From positions 7,456,598-7,520,597 of the forward strand of contig OY365810.1 in the NCBI GenBank assembly GCA_959347315.1: DNA of 64,000 nucleotides, given 5' to 3'. Each line of letters starts with the position of its first letter. Within the stretch, counting starts at the first letter, position 1. Shown here one piece after another: positions 32,165-45,900 of this stretch. Source of the stretch: Bimastos eiseni. Lineage: Eukaryota > Annelida > Clitellata > Crassiclitellata > Lumbricidae. A program made the translations under genes and the position numbers. The notes under the pieces are model-generated. The model was given only the letters and a program-made list of their open reading frames with translations. It ran no database searches and was not told the DNA's origin.

Positions 32165-33099
32165 TTATTTAAACTCAAATAAAAAAATTTGTCCACTATT
32201 TCTCACATATAAGTCAGTCACAAACAGTCGAGCATTTGACTCATCCAGAAGAATCCTCTCTGGAAAACGTAATTTATGTTTTCCACCTTTGGGAAAAATG
32301 CATTTCTTAAATTCCAAATCTGGATCCAATAACAAAACTCGATTGTTCATCTGATCAGCAACCATCACAAATCCATTTCCATCGACGGCCAAACTATGTG
32401 GCGATTTCATTTGTCCGATTGTAAATCCAGCTTCTCTACCGAATGATTTCTTAAGGTTTCCATCTGCATCCACTACACATACTCCATGCCGACAACTACG
32501 ACTCTGGCCATGACTGACCAAGAAATCACCAGTGGTCAGTTTTATGGCATGTAACGGATCACGAATACCAGCCTGTGTTAGAAGCTTTATTTCACGGATT
32601 AATGCTCCATCTGGCGAATATTCCCTCAAAGCATTTTCATGAAGAACAGCTACAAGGACATTCGACTCATTTGTAACAGACAGACCCCACACCTTATCAT
32701 TGCCTATTGACCAACTCAATATCAATTTTCCATTTGGATCAACTTTCAGGATTTCATTTGGGTGATCATCTTCTTTGAAGTTGGAGATGTAGAGACACTT
32801 ATAACTGTTGCAAGATGTTATGTCCAATGGATCAATCAATTCCTTTAAATTCAACCGACAACTTAAACTGAAATGCAATGAATCGAACACATCAATTTCT
32901 GAACTCAAGTCACTAACAACAAACAATTCGTTGTCTAAGATCGTCAATCCCTTTATCCATATAATTTTATCTTCCTCTGTCCTTATTGTGATCGTGTGAA
33001 CTTTGACTGGTTCCGATTTGTATTTCTCTGGGAAATCATCTGAAACAGATACAAATTCTTAACCATTACGATGTCAGTCGTCAAACTGCTAGACATCAT
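32165..33099 (-). pseudogene. NHL-repeat protein, copy C, frameshifted near its start
   Basis: The frame from 32947 to the stop at 32165 is clean and matches NHL-A and NHL-B throughout (NLKELIDPLDI, PHSLAVDGNGFVMVADQMNN, RILLDESNARLFVTDLY). The expected N-terminus begins with ATG ATG TCT AGC at 33099 and runs MMSSSLTTDIVMVKNLYLF. One A/T is then missing in a short run near 33043-33046, so the frames do not join. Without that base there is no obvious in-frame ATG. It is either a young pseudogene, a sequencing error, or a gene starting internally. It is the most diverged copy but shows no other stops. Confidence 0.7.
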
Positions 33100-34221
33100 A
33101 ATTAATTTAATAGACAACTGACATAATCCCCAATTGACCATCGACAAAGGTATATAGTCCAGACTTCTTGAGCTGATCCTCCACCTGTCGGCAAGGCGTT
33201 CCGCCTCAGGTTAGGCCAAATCGCTGAACTCGTCAATCGCGGCATTGGGTCCCCACTGGGCGATAATCCACTATAAGGAAAAGAGACTGAAAAGCAGAAA
33301 ACGACAGACGTCGCTCGAAAACTTCGCATCAACGTTGCAACTCGACAATCGCTGAGACATCTCTCTGAAACTTTTTGCAAATATATCCCTCATGCCGACA
33401 TCAACATCGTTATCCATATCATTCTCTTGAAGCAGCTTTTCCGATTACATAGATCTCATCTTCTCCATGTAGCGAGCCAAACTCCTTTAAAGCCAAATTC
33501 ATAGCCTATCTATAGACTAAAAATGAAGAGCTGGTGGTCATGAGCATGGAATGGGGCATTTTAACATGGACCGTCCATCCATCCAAATGACACAAATCAT
33601 TCCAAGAGTAAGTCCGTCCAACCGTCTATCCGACCTTCGGTCGTCCAAACGACGGTCAGTCCGACAGTCTATCCGACCATACGGCGCGTTAACCGATATG
33701 GCGTGTTAATAAATAATAATTCTGTGTGCCATAACACCACTTAACATTGTGTGGGACAGAACGTTACAGAACAGAACGTTATCCGTTGAGGCCATGCATA
33801 TTTTAGTTAAATCGATAAGCATAATAATAACTTATAATGGTTAGCTATAACTGATTTTAGACACAGGATTAGAAAATGATAGATGTGGAAGAGAGGAATG
33901 ACAAGCACCTGTATATTTGAAAAAAGATACTGACATGCATGTATGGAACAAGACATACAGAAACAAGCAGAAGAACATTTTCAAGACCATCAAGATAAAT
34001 TGTATGGAATATCTTGCATTTCCAAACATGTTTAAAAGAATGTAGCAGAAAATTTCCTAGATTATAAAAAGATATATTTCAAAATTTTCAATGAATAAGA
34101 ATTATCACTTGATTTTGCTTAAATTTTGGTTTAGTAAACATTGATAGAAGCATTGCAATTAAAGGCCACCCGAATGCCTAAAATTGGGATCATACCTAGA
34201 TTTCCCTGAAAATGAAATAAA
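33100..34221. other. Intergenic region between NHL-C and its tail exon
   Basis: The proximal part resembles the NHL upstream flanks of units A and B. 33725-33880 resembles 3915-4050 of unit A. No gene is seen. The region 33590-33700 holds loose GTCCGTCC and CGACC repeats. Confidence 0.5.
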
Positions 34222-34437
34222 TAGAAATTCTGGAGTTGAACAGAACTTCAGAAAAATGATGACATATATGTCAGATACAGCAGAAGATTTTGATTCAAAA
34301 TTTATACCACTGAATGACTCTTGAAATTGCTGTGCATTGGAATTGCTGTGAGGCAGTTTCTTCCTTTTTCTTTCACTCATAGGTTGTTTGGTGGACTCTT
34401 TCTTCTCCTTTGTGCCTTGTTGCATTATAACTTGCAT
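34222..34437 (-). pseudogene. Degenerate tail exon of unit C
   Basis: Homologous to the kinase tail exons: MQVIMQQGTKEKKESTKQPM, then [26 protein letters not shown]. The base pair that is AG at the acceptor in units A and B reads AC here, and the frame runs on past the usual stop. A cryptic CATACAG nearby could serve as an acceptor. Likely decayed, or spliced differently. Confidence 0.6.
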
Positions 34438-35446
34438 TTGATCTGTATGAGTAAAACAAAAGTTTCAATTATAGATATTACAGCAAGCATTTGAAGGAGC
34501 ATAAATGATGAGTGGAGACATATATGCTCATATGTTCTACAATACAAGAAAATGGTGAATTAAATCTGGTAGATGTACCAACTTTCTAAAATTCTATTCA
34601 TTTTTCTTATTTTGGCATAAAAAATTACCTAAATCATGAGTAAAATTGACCTACTTAAATCTATTGATTTTGCAGATTTAAAATAAATATACTTCAAATT
34701 AATATATATTTTTGTTCTCAAACTACCTATACAGACTAGAACCTTTAGAACATTATTCAAGAAAACACGTTTCATAAGAAGATATGCCAGACATATCTAA
34801 TGAAACTGATTATAGCCATAATAGTCAGGATGCTCATGTTTATAAGGCGAAAAAGAAGCAAAAGCACAGAAGGAAAAAATCTTTACCCCGATGACTTGAG
34901 AGAGATCGACACAAAGATAAAGGTTAAAACCAAAGACAATAAGAGATACTCATACATAACATACAATGACCAAATGAAAAAGGGCTTTGTGATTTGATAC
35001 CCATCCTGGTGAAAAACTTGATACACATCGAGTCAACCAGATGTGGAAAACAATCCACTTCCAAGTCTCCATTTTATGCACACAGGTTAAAAAATCTGAG
35101 CATAACCGAAACTTAACTAATCCAGGGAAACAAATGGTTTACAATCGAACGTGCATCATTGCTTCCCACTACTCAATGTAACTGTCTGACTGTACAAGAC
35201 ACACGTCTACTTCTGATTGGCAGGTTACCATTCAAATTGACATTATCACTTAAATTTTCTCATATTATAATGCAAGAAATTATATAGTTTTGTACAACAT
35301 AAATATTTCATAGATGCACAACATCAAGACAAACATGTTGGTATCCTTATGTTTAGTAAATTACAATGTGGTCCATTGGCTAGTAAAATTTCATTTTTAC
35401 CAATGGCCAGAATTCACAACTTTGCTCTTTGAATTCAACAAATATA

Positions 35447-36324
35447 AAGGGTGGGCCAAAAACAGTAACCCCCTACGGCTGTTTGCTAATATTTCGGCCA
35501 AAAGTACGAAATATGAAATGAAATTTTACAGGCTGAAAACCAATTCATATTCCCATAAAACCGCCAAAATTTACTAAAATATTTTATACAGAACAAAAGT
35601 TATATGACTTTTAATGAGTGCAACCACCGATTTTTGATGGTCAAAAAACATTTAATGTCGCAAAAAGTTATAAAAAGCGAATTTATGAAGTCAGATTTCA
35701 AATAGTTGTAATAAAACACACTTCATAATTATTTTTTTTGAGAAAAGAAACTGGAAATTATCGCATATGAAAGTCACTTTGACGACATTTAGCAAGCAGT
35801 CGATTAAAATGGTGAATAAAAATGTTTTGTGATTAATCATTTTATGATAACATTTATAACAAAATAAACAAGAGCAAGGTGTCCATGACAGATAAAAAGC
35901 GTATACAGACACTTCATGAATTGTGGACATGATCTTGGAGCCAAGGCTGTAATCAAAGCTCACTCTGAAATCACTTATAAAAATATTTGGATGAATCGAT
36001 GATAGGGGTTGGCAGTGGAACGTCGTAAGGGCAGCAGAAGGCAGAAATCTCTCGACACCCGAACCAATACCGAGCATGTTGACGAACTTATTTGCTCACA
36101 AAATAGCAATATCAGTGATTATCTCAGTACTCGGCGAATTTCAGCAGAGCTGAATATCAGCCGAACGAACGTCTGTTAGGAGGTTTGCCAAAGAAGATCA
36201 CTTTTCGAATTGATGTAAATATGAATTGGCTTAATGCCTGTAAAATTTCATTTACTAATCTCTACTTCTTGGCCAAAATATTAGCAAAAATACCGAGGGG
36301 GTTACTTTTTAATGGCCCACCCTG
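35447..36324 (+). mobile_element. Mariner-like fossil
   Basis: Ends AGGGTGGGCC...AGTAACCCCCT and AGGGGGTTACTTTTTAATGG/CCCACCCT form terminal inverted repeats, flanked by TA on both sides. Inside, about 36045-36180 (+) reads RTNTEHVDELICSQ and LSTRRISAELNISRTNV, a mariner transposase helix-turn-helix remnant cut by a stop. It lies between the tail exon and the last exon of CARD gene C. Confidence 0.8.
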
Positions 36325-36576
36325 TATATTCACGAAAATATGCTATTTTAAACAAGGTTATAATTTTAAACCTTTATGAAGCATTGTAATGAGCAAAATA
36401 AATCTGCTGTTAATGTTGTAATATTATAAAGATTGTTTACTAGAGAAAAGTAAAAAAAATGAATTTATCGAGCTATATATATTGATGTTCATGTAAATCA
36501 GGAACTTTGTGTCTTATTTATCAGCCATTTCTGTTCAGAATTTTATATATCGCTGCTTAATTTATTTTTGTTACAA

Positions 36577-36965
36577 TTAAACCTCAAATGTTTCTGAATC
36601 TTGAAACAGTAAAGATAAACTGCTCACTCTTCTTTTCTCCCTCAGAATATACTTGCCTTCTCTAATTTCTTGCAACACATTCAGAATTCGGTCTTGGTTT
36701 AATTCTCGAAGACACTCAATGGTCTGATTGTACTGTTCGATGCTACCTCGTCTAAGCATTTCTAGCAAGACCTCATTTTTCTCAGAATTGGTTGGCTTGG
36801 ACAGAATAAATTCATGTTGTCTCTTGTTGATTATGTCCTTGAAGTACATTTTGAAGATTAAGAGCGACGGGTCTAGACCATCAATCAGGGCTTGACGATT
36901 TTTAATTAGCCTCTCCTGTTCATTATTAAACAATGGCCAGAATTCATGAAATTCCTCATTGAATT
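36577..36965 (-). CDS. CARD gene C last exon: second CARD-like domain
   Basis: Encodes RQALIDGLDPSLLIFKMYF, FILSKPTNSEKNEVLLEMLR and NQTIECLRELNQDRILNVLQ, then stops after DSETFEV, a few residues earlier than copy B. Acceptor TTTGTAG is intact. Confidence 0.85.
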
Positions 36966-39900
36966 CTACAAATAAAAAAATTTTCCATTCAATGTATCAT
37001 GAAACATAATAATTAGCACCAGAAATATTTTATTATTGTATCGTGTGACATACGTTAGAGCGGTCGGCTCGCAACTCTCAGTGTGCGCCGAGTGTGCGGG
37101 TTCGACCCTCGGACGAGGAGTCACCTCACCATCTATAGACCTTGAGCAAATCCTTTGTGCACAACTGCTATGCATTACAACTGCAGTTGCGTCGTCGAAG
37201 CGCGTGTGCACTTCTGCGAAAAATTTGTTGGAAGAAGGACAATATCAAACTTCAGTTGTACTGTATTATAAAGATTGTTCCTATAATGGTAAGTAAATAA
37301 GCGAGGAAGTAAGAATATTCTTATTTAGCCAACTGCATATCTGCTCTCTGGAGTACAATACATTTACAAGTACAGAATTTTAATTTAAAAAAGGATTTTC
37401 ACTCTAGATTGTCTGCTTGTGAAATAACATGGTCATGCGGTTGCGGGCGTAGGGATTTGGAGATCGTCTTTTAAATAGCAACACATCTAAAAGTACAACA
37501 TTCTCATTAAAATAGGATTTTCACACTAAATTGTCTACATTTGGAATTACATGGTCATGTGGGCGTGGGCGTATTAAATAGGTGGTGGCCTTTATTGGAG
37601 GAAGGAACTGGTGCAGCACGTAATCTAGGTTCTCCATGCAGTATCGCTTTAGACAGACCCGCATCAGCCAACCGGCTCAAGTGTTCGAATGCATGAACAT
37701 CCTCTGGTAGATATTGTTGGCGAATCAACTTTTTCATCACTAACTATACCTCACCAGGCCGTAGCTGCATGTTGTTGAAAGTACCACATCAAAGAGAAAT
37801 AGTCCTGAGAGGCCATGCGCCATCATTATGCGCAAAGTATACATTGATTGTCTCGCCTGACAACATATTCGGTTTATATGAGGTTCAAAACTGAGGTGTT
37901 CAGTCATGATGACCCCCAGGATGACCATACCTTTTAACCCTTGGCAGTCCCGGCGTCTTTCTCGGGTCCTCTCCTCATCCTCCCCGCTTCCCCGAGGGCC
38001 GTCATATACCGGTAGTCATCTCTTGGGTCTTTTTTTATTTAGTCGTAGGTTGCAATTGGCAGCTCACTCAAACATATGGTTTAGTTCAATCTCAATCATG
38101 TATTTGTTGGAACCAGGAATCAACAGGTACATCAGCATACCTGACCAGTCTATTTGCAAGATGGACAGTTTTTAATATGGATATAGCCATAATGAAATTA
38201 TTACAGAACCATGAACAATGCTGGCATTAATACGAATGGTTGCCGAGACAACACCATTGTATTTGGTTGTGTGGTTGCGATTGCTAAGAAAAGTAATGAC
38301 CCAGTTGTACATGCAATCCGGAATGGACAACACTACCAACCACTCAGCGAGATATGCGTGTCCAAAGGTGTCAAAGGCTTTTGGAAAGTCGAGGGCTATC
38401 AAATGGATGTATTGGTTGTCTTGAAGGAGTTCTTGTAAGTTGTTGGTCAACACTATGAGGGCTGCAGTGGTTTAACCCGATGGGCGGAAAGCAAATTGAT
38501 CCTTACATTCCTGGTTGGATTGCGGCTGTCAGGAATGGATGGAAAAAATGGTATGCAATGAACTTTCTAAAAGACTGCTGAGGATGGTGGTAACCGATAT
38601 AGGTCGAAAGTCGGTTTCTTCTGAAGGGTGAGCAACTGTTGTAAGAGGCATAATAGTGCTAGACGTCCACTGCGGCGGAACAAAGGAAGAAATTATTGAG
38701 ATGTTAACAAGTCTGGCAATAGATTCGGCAAACATGGGGCTACCCCTTTGAGAAGCCATGCAGTCAGAGACCATCAGGGCCAGCAGCTGTGTTTCTGACT
38801 GGTGAAAGGAGCTTATAGGTGGTAAAATAAACAATATACTCCATTGTTTCAACAGTTGACTCGAGGAGAGGAGCAACATAATGTTCGTTTGAGATGATGA
38901 TAAAAAACACTTTATATAGCGCCTTTTCAAGAAATCTATACAGAGGCGCTCTCTGCGCTATGTTAGCCAACATGATTTTAATTGTTATTTCTACGACTGT
39001 TAAAGCAATTAGCAAAACTGTAAGCTAAATGATCCACCAATGGCTGGCCCATGCACAAGCGTGGAACCAACCAACCAATTCCCGTCAAAAGCTGGTAGAT
39101 GGCATGGGTGTTCACTGTTTAGAGTCTATGGGCCATGCTGCGCCGAAAGAGTTGAGCGACGACTTGCCGAGATCGAGTCGCAAACGCAGGATCTCTGTAT
39201 CGACAAGTAGTCCCTCACTGGTGGAAGATGACACATGTCCAGATATTCGTTAAGGTTCAAGGAGTACGTAGAAGAGGCATTCGTCGCGTGTTGGTCGGTA
39301 GATAGAATAGCCACACGTGACTATCGGTTGAGGTCACTCCAATAGCCGTGACAGCCACCCTCCACCGACTACAGGGCGTGTACATGGTGCACGGCTGAGA
39401 CACGACCGTAAGCAGTCACATGGCAACTTGCAAAAAAATGTCTCTTAAACACACATAATCCTTAGAAAGTTGACGAAAATGTCCCGTACGAAAACCGAGC
39501 ATTAGAGAACTCCAATATGCTTTAAGTTACTGAGCAAATTCTGCATTCAGATTAAAACATTCGTCGAAATTGACGCAGATGGCCGATAATCTACCAAAAT
39601 GGCCGATCACGCACCCAGAAAAAAAAGAAGACCATGGAACCATCGTGTCGATAACTCAATGCGTTAGATTTAAGGGATGTCAGAAAACGTTTTAAATGCT
39701 GCTAAGAACAGAAGGAATAAAAAACGTTTTAATAAGACACTATTTTGTATGTAACCAAATGATGACGGAAGGTTATTGTAAGACATTCATACTTTGACAT
39801 AAACTTATCAAATTAGCAATTAGATAGTTGACTTTCACATAGCTGAACTCTAAGATTTGATCTAGATCATGGAAATGGCTCACAAACAATCTAAAGAAAA

Positions 39901-42900
39901 TTATTATAGGAATTTTCCTTTTAAAGGGTATTTTTTAAGTAAAAAGAGTGCCTGGTTACCAGATATAGATAAGATCAAGATCTCTGCACCCTGAACTTTT
40001 TTATTGTATTTGTAAATTTATGTATCACCTAACACAGACCCTGATCTGTCACGAATTTTCAAACCAGCAGACACGAGGTCAGAAGACATCTTCACACAAC
40101 GTGCTGTTTATTCCTTATGCAAGACAACTTACCGCCATCTGAATTCAAGTAGTTCACCAAATGCATCTGTCTGGCCTTTTCAAGAGCTGCTGTCAAATTG
40201 TCTGCTTTGTTTTTGTCAATGACGTATTGAAGCAGTTTTCGATTTCTGTCTTCGATCGTTGATGGTTGAGATCGAATCTGATGAAACTCTGCCATTGTGA
40301 GATCTTTACTGGCGATCATGATGTCCAAGAGACCAAAATCAGGGTCTATTCGGTCCGCTAGGAATTCCATGTGTTTCGTGATTACATTTGTCAGACTCTC
40401 TGCTTGATAGGAAAGAACAGGCATGAAATGATAAACCACAGAAAATATAATACTGCAAACCAATTACGATGAACAACGCTGATGAACAACGCTGATGAAC
40501 AATGATGATGACGGTTGATGCTAACAGAAGTGACGGTTGATGCTAACAGAAGTGACGGCTGAAAAAATTGGGCGTTATAATCAAGAGTAAAATGCTCGTA
40601 ATTACTCACCAACATTTATATTAATAGCTTCACTAAGATCTGTCCTTAAACTGACATTTGTTTGAATAGGCTGAAAAGAATAAATATAATTTACAATAAA
40701 TATGTTTAATAAAGCATTCTTTAGCAATTGTTAAACTAACTCTTCAATTATCAGAATCTCTACTCCAAAAATCATTTTAAAATCCACAAATATCATTAAT
40801 AAGAGCAAGTGAATGAATAATAATTTTTTTCCCAAATAAGTGGAACAATGTCGGTAATAAAAATCAATTGAAGAGTATCATAACGCTTTATAATTAACTA
40901 ATATTGGTAAGATCTAGGGCAGTAAACCTCGTTTCCACTTTATACTAAAGTAAAACAGCAACAATACTTTCTACACACTATTTAGTTTGGCATGAGTGTA
41001 TGATATGGAAGATCTATATTAGTCGACCACGTGTGCATACTTACTCTGCTCTGGTCCCACGAAGTTTGTACATTCGTGGAAATTAAATTCATAGCACTCC
41101 CTTGAGTACCAGTAACATTATACAGCACAGAGGGTGAATGTATAGCAGCCAAGGGCTTTTCATTATTGGGCCCAGACATCCCATGAAGATCTGAAAATTG
41201 TGAAAGAAAGCAGACCATGCTAACTGTAATCAAATTCAAAGTAATAAAGCAGGGGTATAATATAATAATATAATAAAGCAGGGTATAATTTAATTAATAA
41301 CTTTAACATTCATTTCTAACCATTCAACCAACTGGGTCATACTAAACAATTTACATGGTGCAGGAAGCCTAATAAGTCCATGGCAAATTTTAAAATAATT
41401 ACTACAGTGAATCAATTACATAAACCATGTTGATGAACGCCTCTGAGTAGATATCTTGAAGGGGCGCTATATCAAGTATTTTTGATTGATTGATTGATTG
41501 ATTACTGAAATAACTCATTAGTTCTCATGTTTAGCAAATATTAACATTAACCATAAACATTTTAGTGATCAACTCCAAACCAACAAAACATAAAGCAAGG
41601 AGATTACAATGTGACATGAAGGATAATAAAAAAAATATTAGCAGAGTATCAATGGTGAGAAGGGGCTATAAAAGTCATGCCAGCAAGCCCACCCGTGCTC
41701 ATTCTGTACTCAAACAGCAGTTGGGGGTTATTGGTAAGTGGGAGCTTGAAAGCGGAACAACAAAAAACTTAACTAGCTATGTACTCTTGCACCTCACATA
41801 TCATGAGTGATATGTTCGTTTAGGAAACGTTTATATTTTATATTAAAGGTATTCAGTAACAGCAGAATATCTAAGGAGGCAGCATTCCATATTAATGGGC
41901 CATTATATTTCACAGCAAATTGTCTAGATGTAGTGTGACAGAAAATTGGTCTGAAGCTATGAACTGAACGTGTTTGGTAGGGATTAATCGATGAACTTTG
42001 AGTGAAGTAATTAATTATAAAAGCACAGAGGGACTTTGTTCTTGAAGAATTTATACATTCGTACATTCATTGGTAGTACATTTAATTGAGTCACATTCAA
42101 GACAAACTGATAATGTTGTATACATAAACTGGTCCAATATCAACTTCACAGGTACTGAGAACAAACTGCAGATTTTGATGACATAAAATAAATGAAGCTT
42201 CTAATTCTTTTTTAAGTGTTTACCATATTTTGATGTAATGTGTATGTACCTAAAATTTATATAAGCAAATGCAACTGAAAAATTCATTCCACTCATTAAA
42301 CTATGATACAAGGCTATAGAATATGTGAGCAAGAAAAGCCTTACTTGAGGCATCATTCACGTTGTTTTGTAAATCTAGAAAACCTGCTGAAGGGTTCATA
42401 TGTATCTGATGTGGATAGTCAACGTCCATAATCCTTGTCTGCTGTGCACTTTCAAGAGTCAGAGTGTGATCACTGAGTTGTTGACCGCCATCATCTCGGA
42501 ATGTTGCGGTATCTGGAATGGGTAGTAAGCCTATATCAGATGATAAACCAAGTATTGTGCATTTTATGATAATTTATACAGGTATCCTATCAAACATTAG
42601 ATTCTCAAGGCACCACATAAATGTCCAGTCATTTAAGTTCATGCATATAAGAATTAATGTTATAATTTACTTAGGTGGCCCTACCTAGCGGGACTATTGA
42701 TTGTCCTTTCTGGGTCTCCTGTTGCTGCTGATTGATGGAAAGATAATTTGTATCTCTATTTTTTTCAGTGGCTGCAATAAATGAATTGAATTGGGAAAAA
42801 AATTTCTTGTTCTACTCATTATTTCACAGAGATGAATTACAAGGCAGAAGAAATTACAAGATTTAACACTGCACTAGAAAAATAGAACAATTAACATGTA

Positions 42901-45900
42901 TCCTTAAATTAAAGTAACTGAGACTATGGTTTCTGTTTTGTACACAAAGTACAGCAGTAAAAATTCATGCTGAAAATGTGCCTTTGTAACGTACTGCTAC
43001 CACATCTAAGATGGATAAAGACAACAATAAACAATGAAGAATGCTGAATATAAGAGAAGAACAAGAAATCTACATAGTAATCAATTTGAAGAACGTTAGT
43101 CAAGAAATCAATTAACATTTTTGATAACATATGATTGATTATTGAGCCTCTTGAAATAATGACAAATAAATAATTACCAAGTGATGCGAACTGCGACTTT
43201 TTGTTCTGATTCAGTTCTTCCGTCTCATCAGTATCATCATCCTGGGAGACCTTTCGATCAGCATACCTGAACAAGTTATCATACTCAGATGGGAAAAAAA
43301 TCAGATGAAAAAAAATATTGATACTGGAAGAAATCTGGCGAAAATCTACCGGTTTGGTAGGAGTAAAATAATTGCACATTCTGCTCCAAGACTGAACATT
43401 TGAAACAACATCTCAAATCATAGCCAACATGCCAGGAATATAAATGATTAACTCTACATTTGCTTCCGGTTGTGAGGCATATTAAATTCAAATATAAATA
43501 GTTGTTATGCAATCCCAGACTGCATTGCATGATACACATTGGGTTCTACCTGCTAGATAACTTTCAAACCATGCTAATTGCATCGTTCTTATACCATAAG
43601 CTTCAAGTTTTATAAAAAGTATGTGATGATTTACAGTGTCGAATGCTTTGCTTACATAAAAAAATATACCAATGGAGTAATAATTTTCATTGAAAGCATT
43701 CAAAATTTTATCATACATGGCCATAAGACCCATTGATGGAGATCGACCTGCTTGGAAGCCAAATTGGGAAAGACATATTATGTGGTGTTTTCCTATATAT
43801 ATGTAGAGAGCCACTAGTGCATAATTTTTTTTCAAATATTTTACAAAATAGGATAGACTAGAGATCTGCCTATAATTGGCACATTCATCTGTTCCCCCCT
43901 TTTATAGATTGGAATTATTCTGGCAGTTTTTATTCCAGAAGGTACTATACCAGTTCTTAATGAGCAGTTAATTAAGTCAGCGAGAACATGCGCCATAAAC
44001 CCAATGTGCGGTTTCACCAGACAAAGATCAAGATCATCAATTCCCTTACTGTGAGTAGTATGCATAGAAGAAGGTATGTTCAGTATTCCTTCTGGGAGAT
44101 CGGGATTAGTCCAAAGGAAAAGGGAGGAGCTGGTTTCAAATACAAATCAAAGTTAAATCGAGAAGTTGGTATTTGTTATGCCAGGGACTGTGCAATACTG
44201 GTATAATGTTCATTAAGACCATTAGCTATTTGTTTGGGATCATCAGTGTTTCTTCCATTAATGGAGAGCATTTTATGCCAGAACACGAATCCTCCATCTT
44301 AATATTAGTGTGAATTAAATTCCAGGTTTTTTAACAATAGTCCTGGGCTTCTGAAATTCAGTAGCATAATACATTTATTTTGCTGCGATTAATCTAGTCT
44401 TTTGAATAAATTCAAACAGGCTCTAAATTTGTTAAAGTTAATTTCAATAGGATTCAAGACATATTTACGATAAAGTTGTGTTTTTTATTGTAGGACTTTA
44501 ACAAACCTCTCGACATCCAAGGCTGACTGCTCTTAGTTTTTTATTTGACTTATATTATATTTAAACGGAAAGGATAAATCATAGTTGCGTTTAATTTCAT
44601 CATTAAACAACTCATAGGCACCATTGGCATCATTATTGAAGCAAGTGCAGCTATATTATCTCAATTGTTATGTGCCAGTAGTGCACTAAAGTCTTTTTTA
44701 TTCAATTTATTAGCTTTCATTAGCTGTGCATCCTGCTAGTTTAACTTTTTATTATTATTATTACCGAAATTTGATACCGCCCTTCTTCCAACAGTTTTTG
44801 TTCAGAATTGCACAGATACGCCTCGACGGCGCAATTGCAGTTGTACTGCAGAGCAATTGTGCGCGAAGGACTTGCTCAAGGTCCCTACACAGTGACTCCC
44901 TGGCCGAGGGTCGAACACGCTCGCTCATCACACACCGAACGTTACGGGCTGACCGCTCTAACCAATCAGCCACTGTGTCACACTTTGTACGGCATGAATT
45001 TGCATTTTTAGATCAGTTAGCTCATTAGTGCAGTGCTTCTGGTGAGGCAAATAAAGTGTTATAATATAGAATATTGATACATATGCACATCGGCAGCCGA
45101 AAACAGTTCTGCTATTGACCCTGATCTAAGGACACTTATAAATCTATAGTAAATCTAGGGCCTTGCCTATGTGGGTCCCACCATCTGGAACAGCTTCCCC
45201 TTTGCCCTTCGGAAGGAGCTGCTCTCTTTCCCCTGCTGCCTTCCGGAAGTGCCTTTCCTTTTTTCTGTTTAGCTTTGTGTTGTGTCGTGAGCACCTCTGA
45301 TTCGAGTGGCGCTATATAAGTGCTCCATTACATTACATTACAGTAATATTAGTGGCCAATTCAGATAATCGAAGGTCATCAAGTCTTGGCTAAATCAAAA
45401 ATATGGTATTACCATCCAAAATATATTAATAAAGAAAATTTCAAATTAATTTCAATACCAGTAATAAGATTGAGACTGCAATAAGCAAAGCTTCAAATGA
45501 CGTTTCTTACGCTAATGATTCAAGATCATTCGCGCTGTCAAGTAGAAACTTTCTCTTCTTTCGATGTCTGTTTTCTATAAATAAGTACGCCCTTCAAAAT
45601 CAATCAATGATGACGTGCTGAACCCTAACTGCGGTTTCTTGATCAATAATTAGTATCTAAATACAAATAAATAGAATAAATAATGAAAACTTATATCAAT
45701 AGTAATCTGACCATCTTATAATTGCTAATTTTCAGTGACGAATATGTAATTAAATATATATACTCTCATATCTTACAATATACTTTTTTAAGCATATGTA
45801 AATGCTGCCTGGTTCTTTTTATAAACTTCCTAGGACTTTACTCTTTGACCGGGCCTGGGTTGGGAGCGCCTCTGAATAGTTATCTTGAAGAGGCGCTATA

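Noticed and set aside
37030..37110. A functional tRNA gene
   Set aside because: Only box-like motifs are present, without a foldable acceptor stem; a near-copy in the other orientation and the shared 3' body identify a SINE.
41794..44600. One single LINE spanning 41.8-44.6 kb
   Set aside because: Two host exons (42345-42530, 43178-43266) lie between the two RT fragments, so they must be separate insertions.
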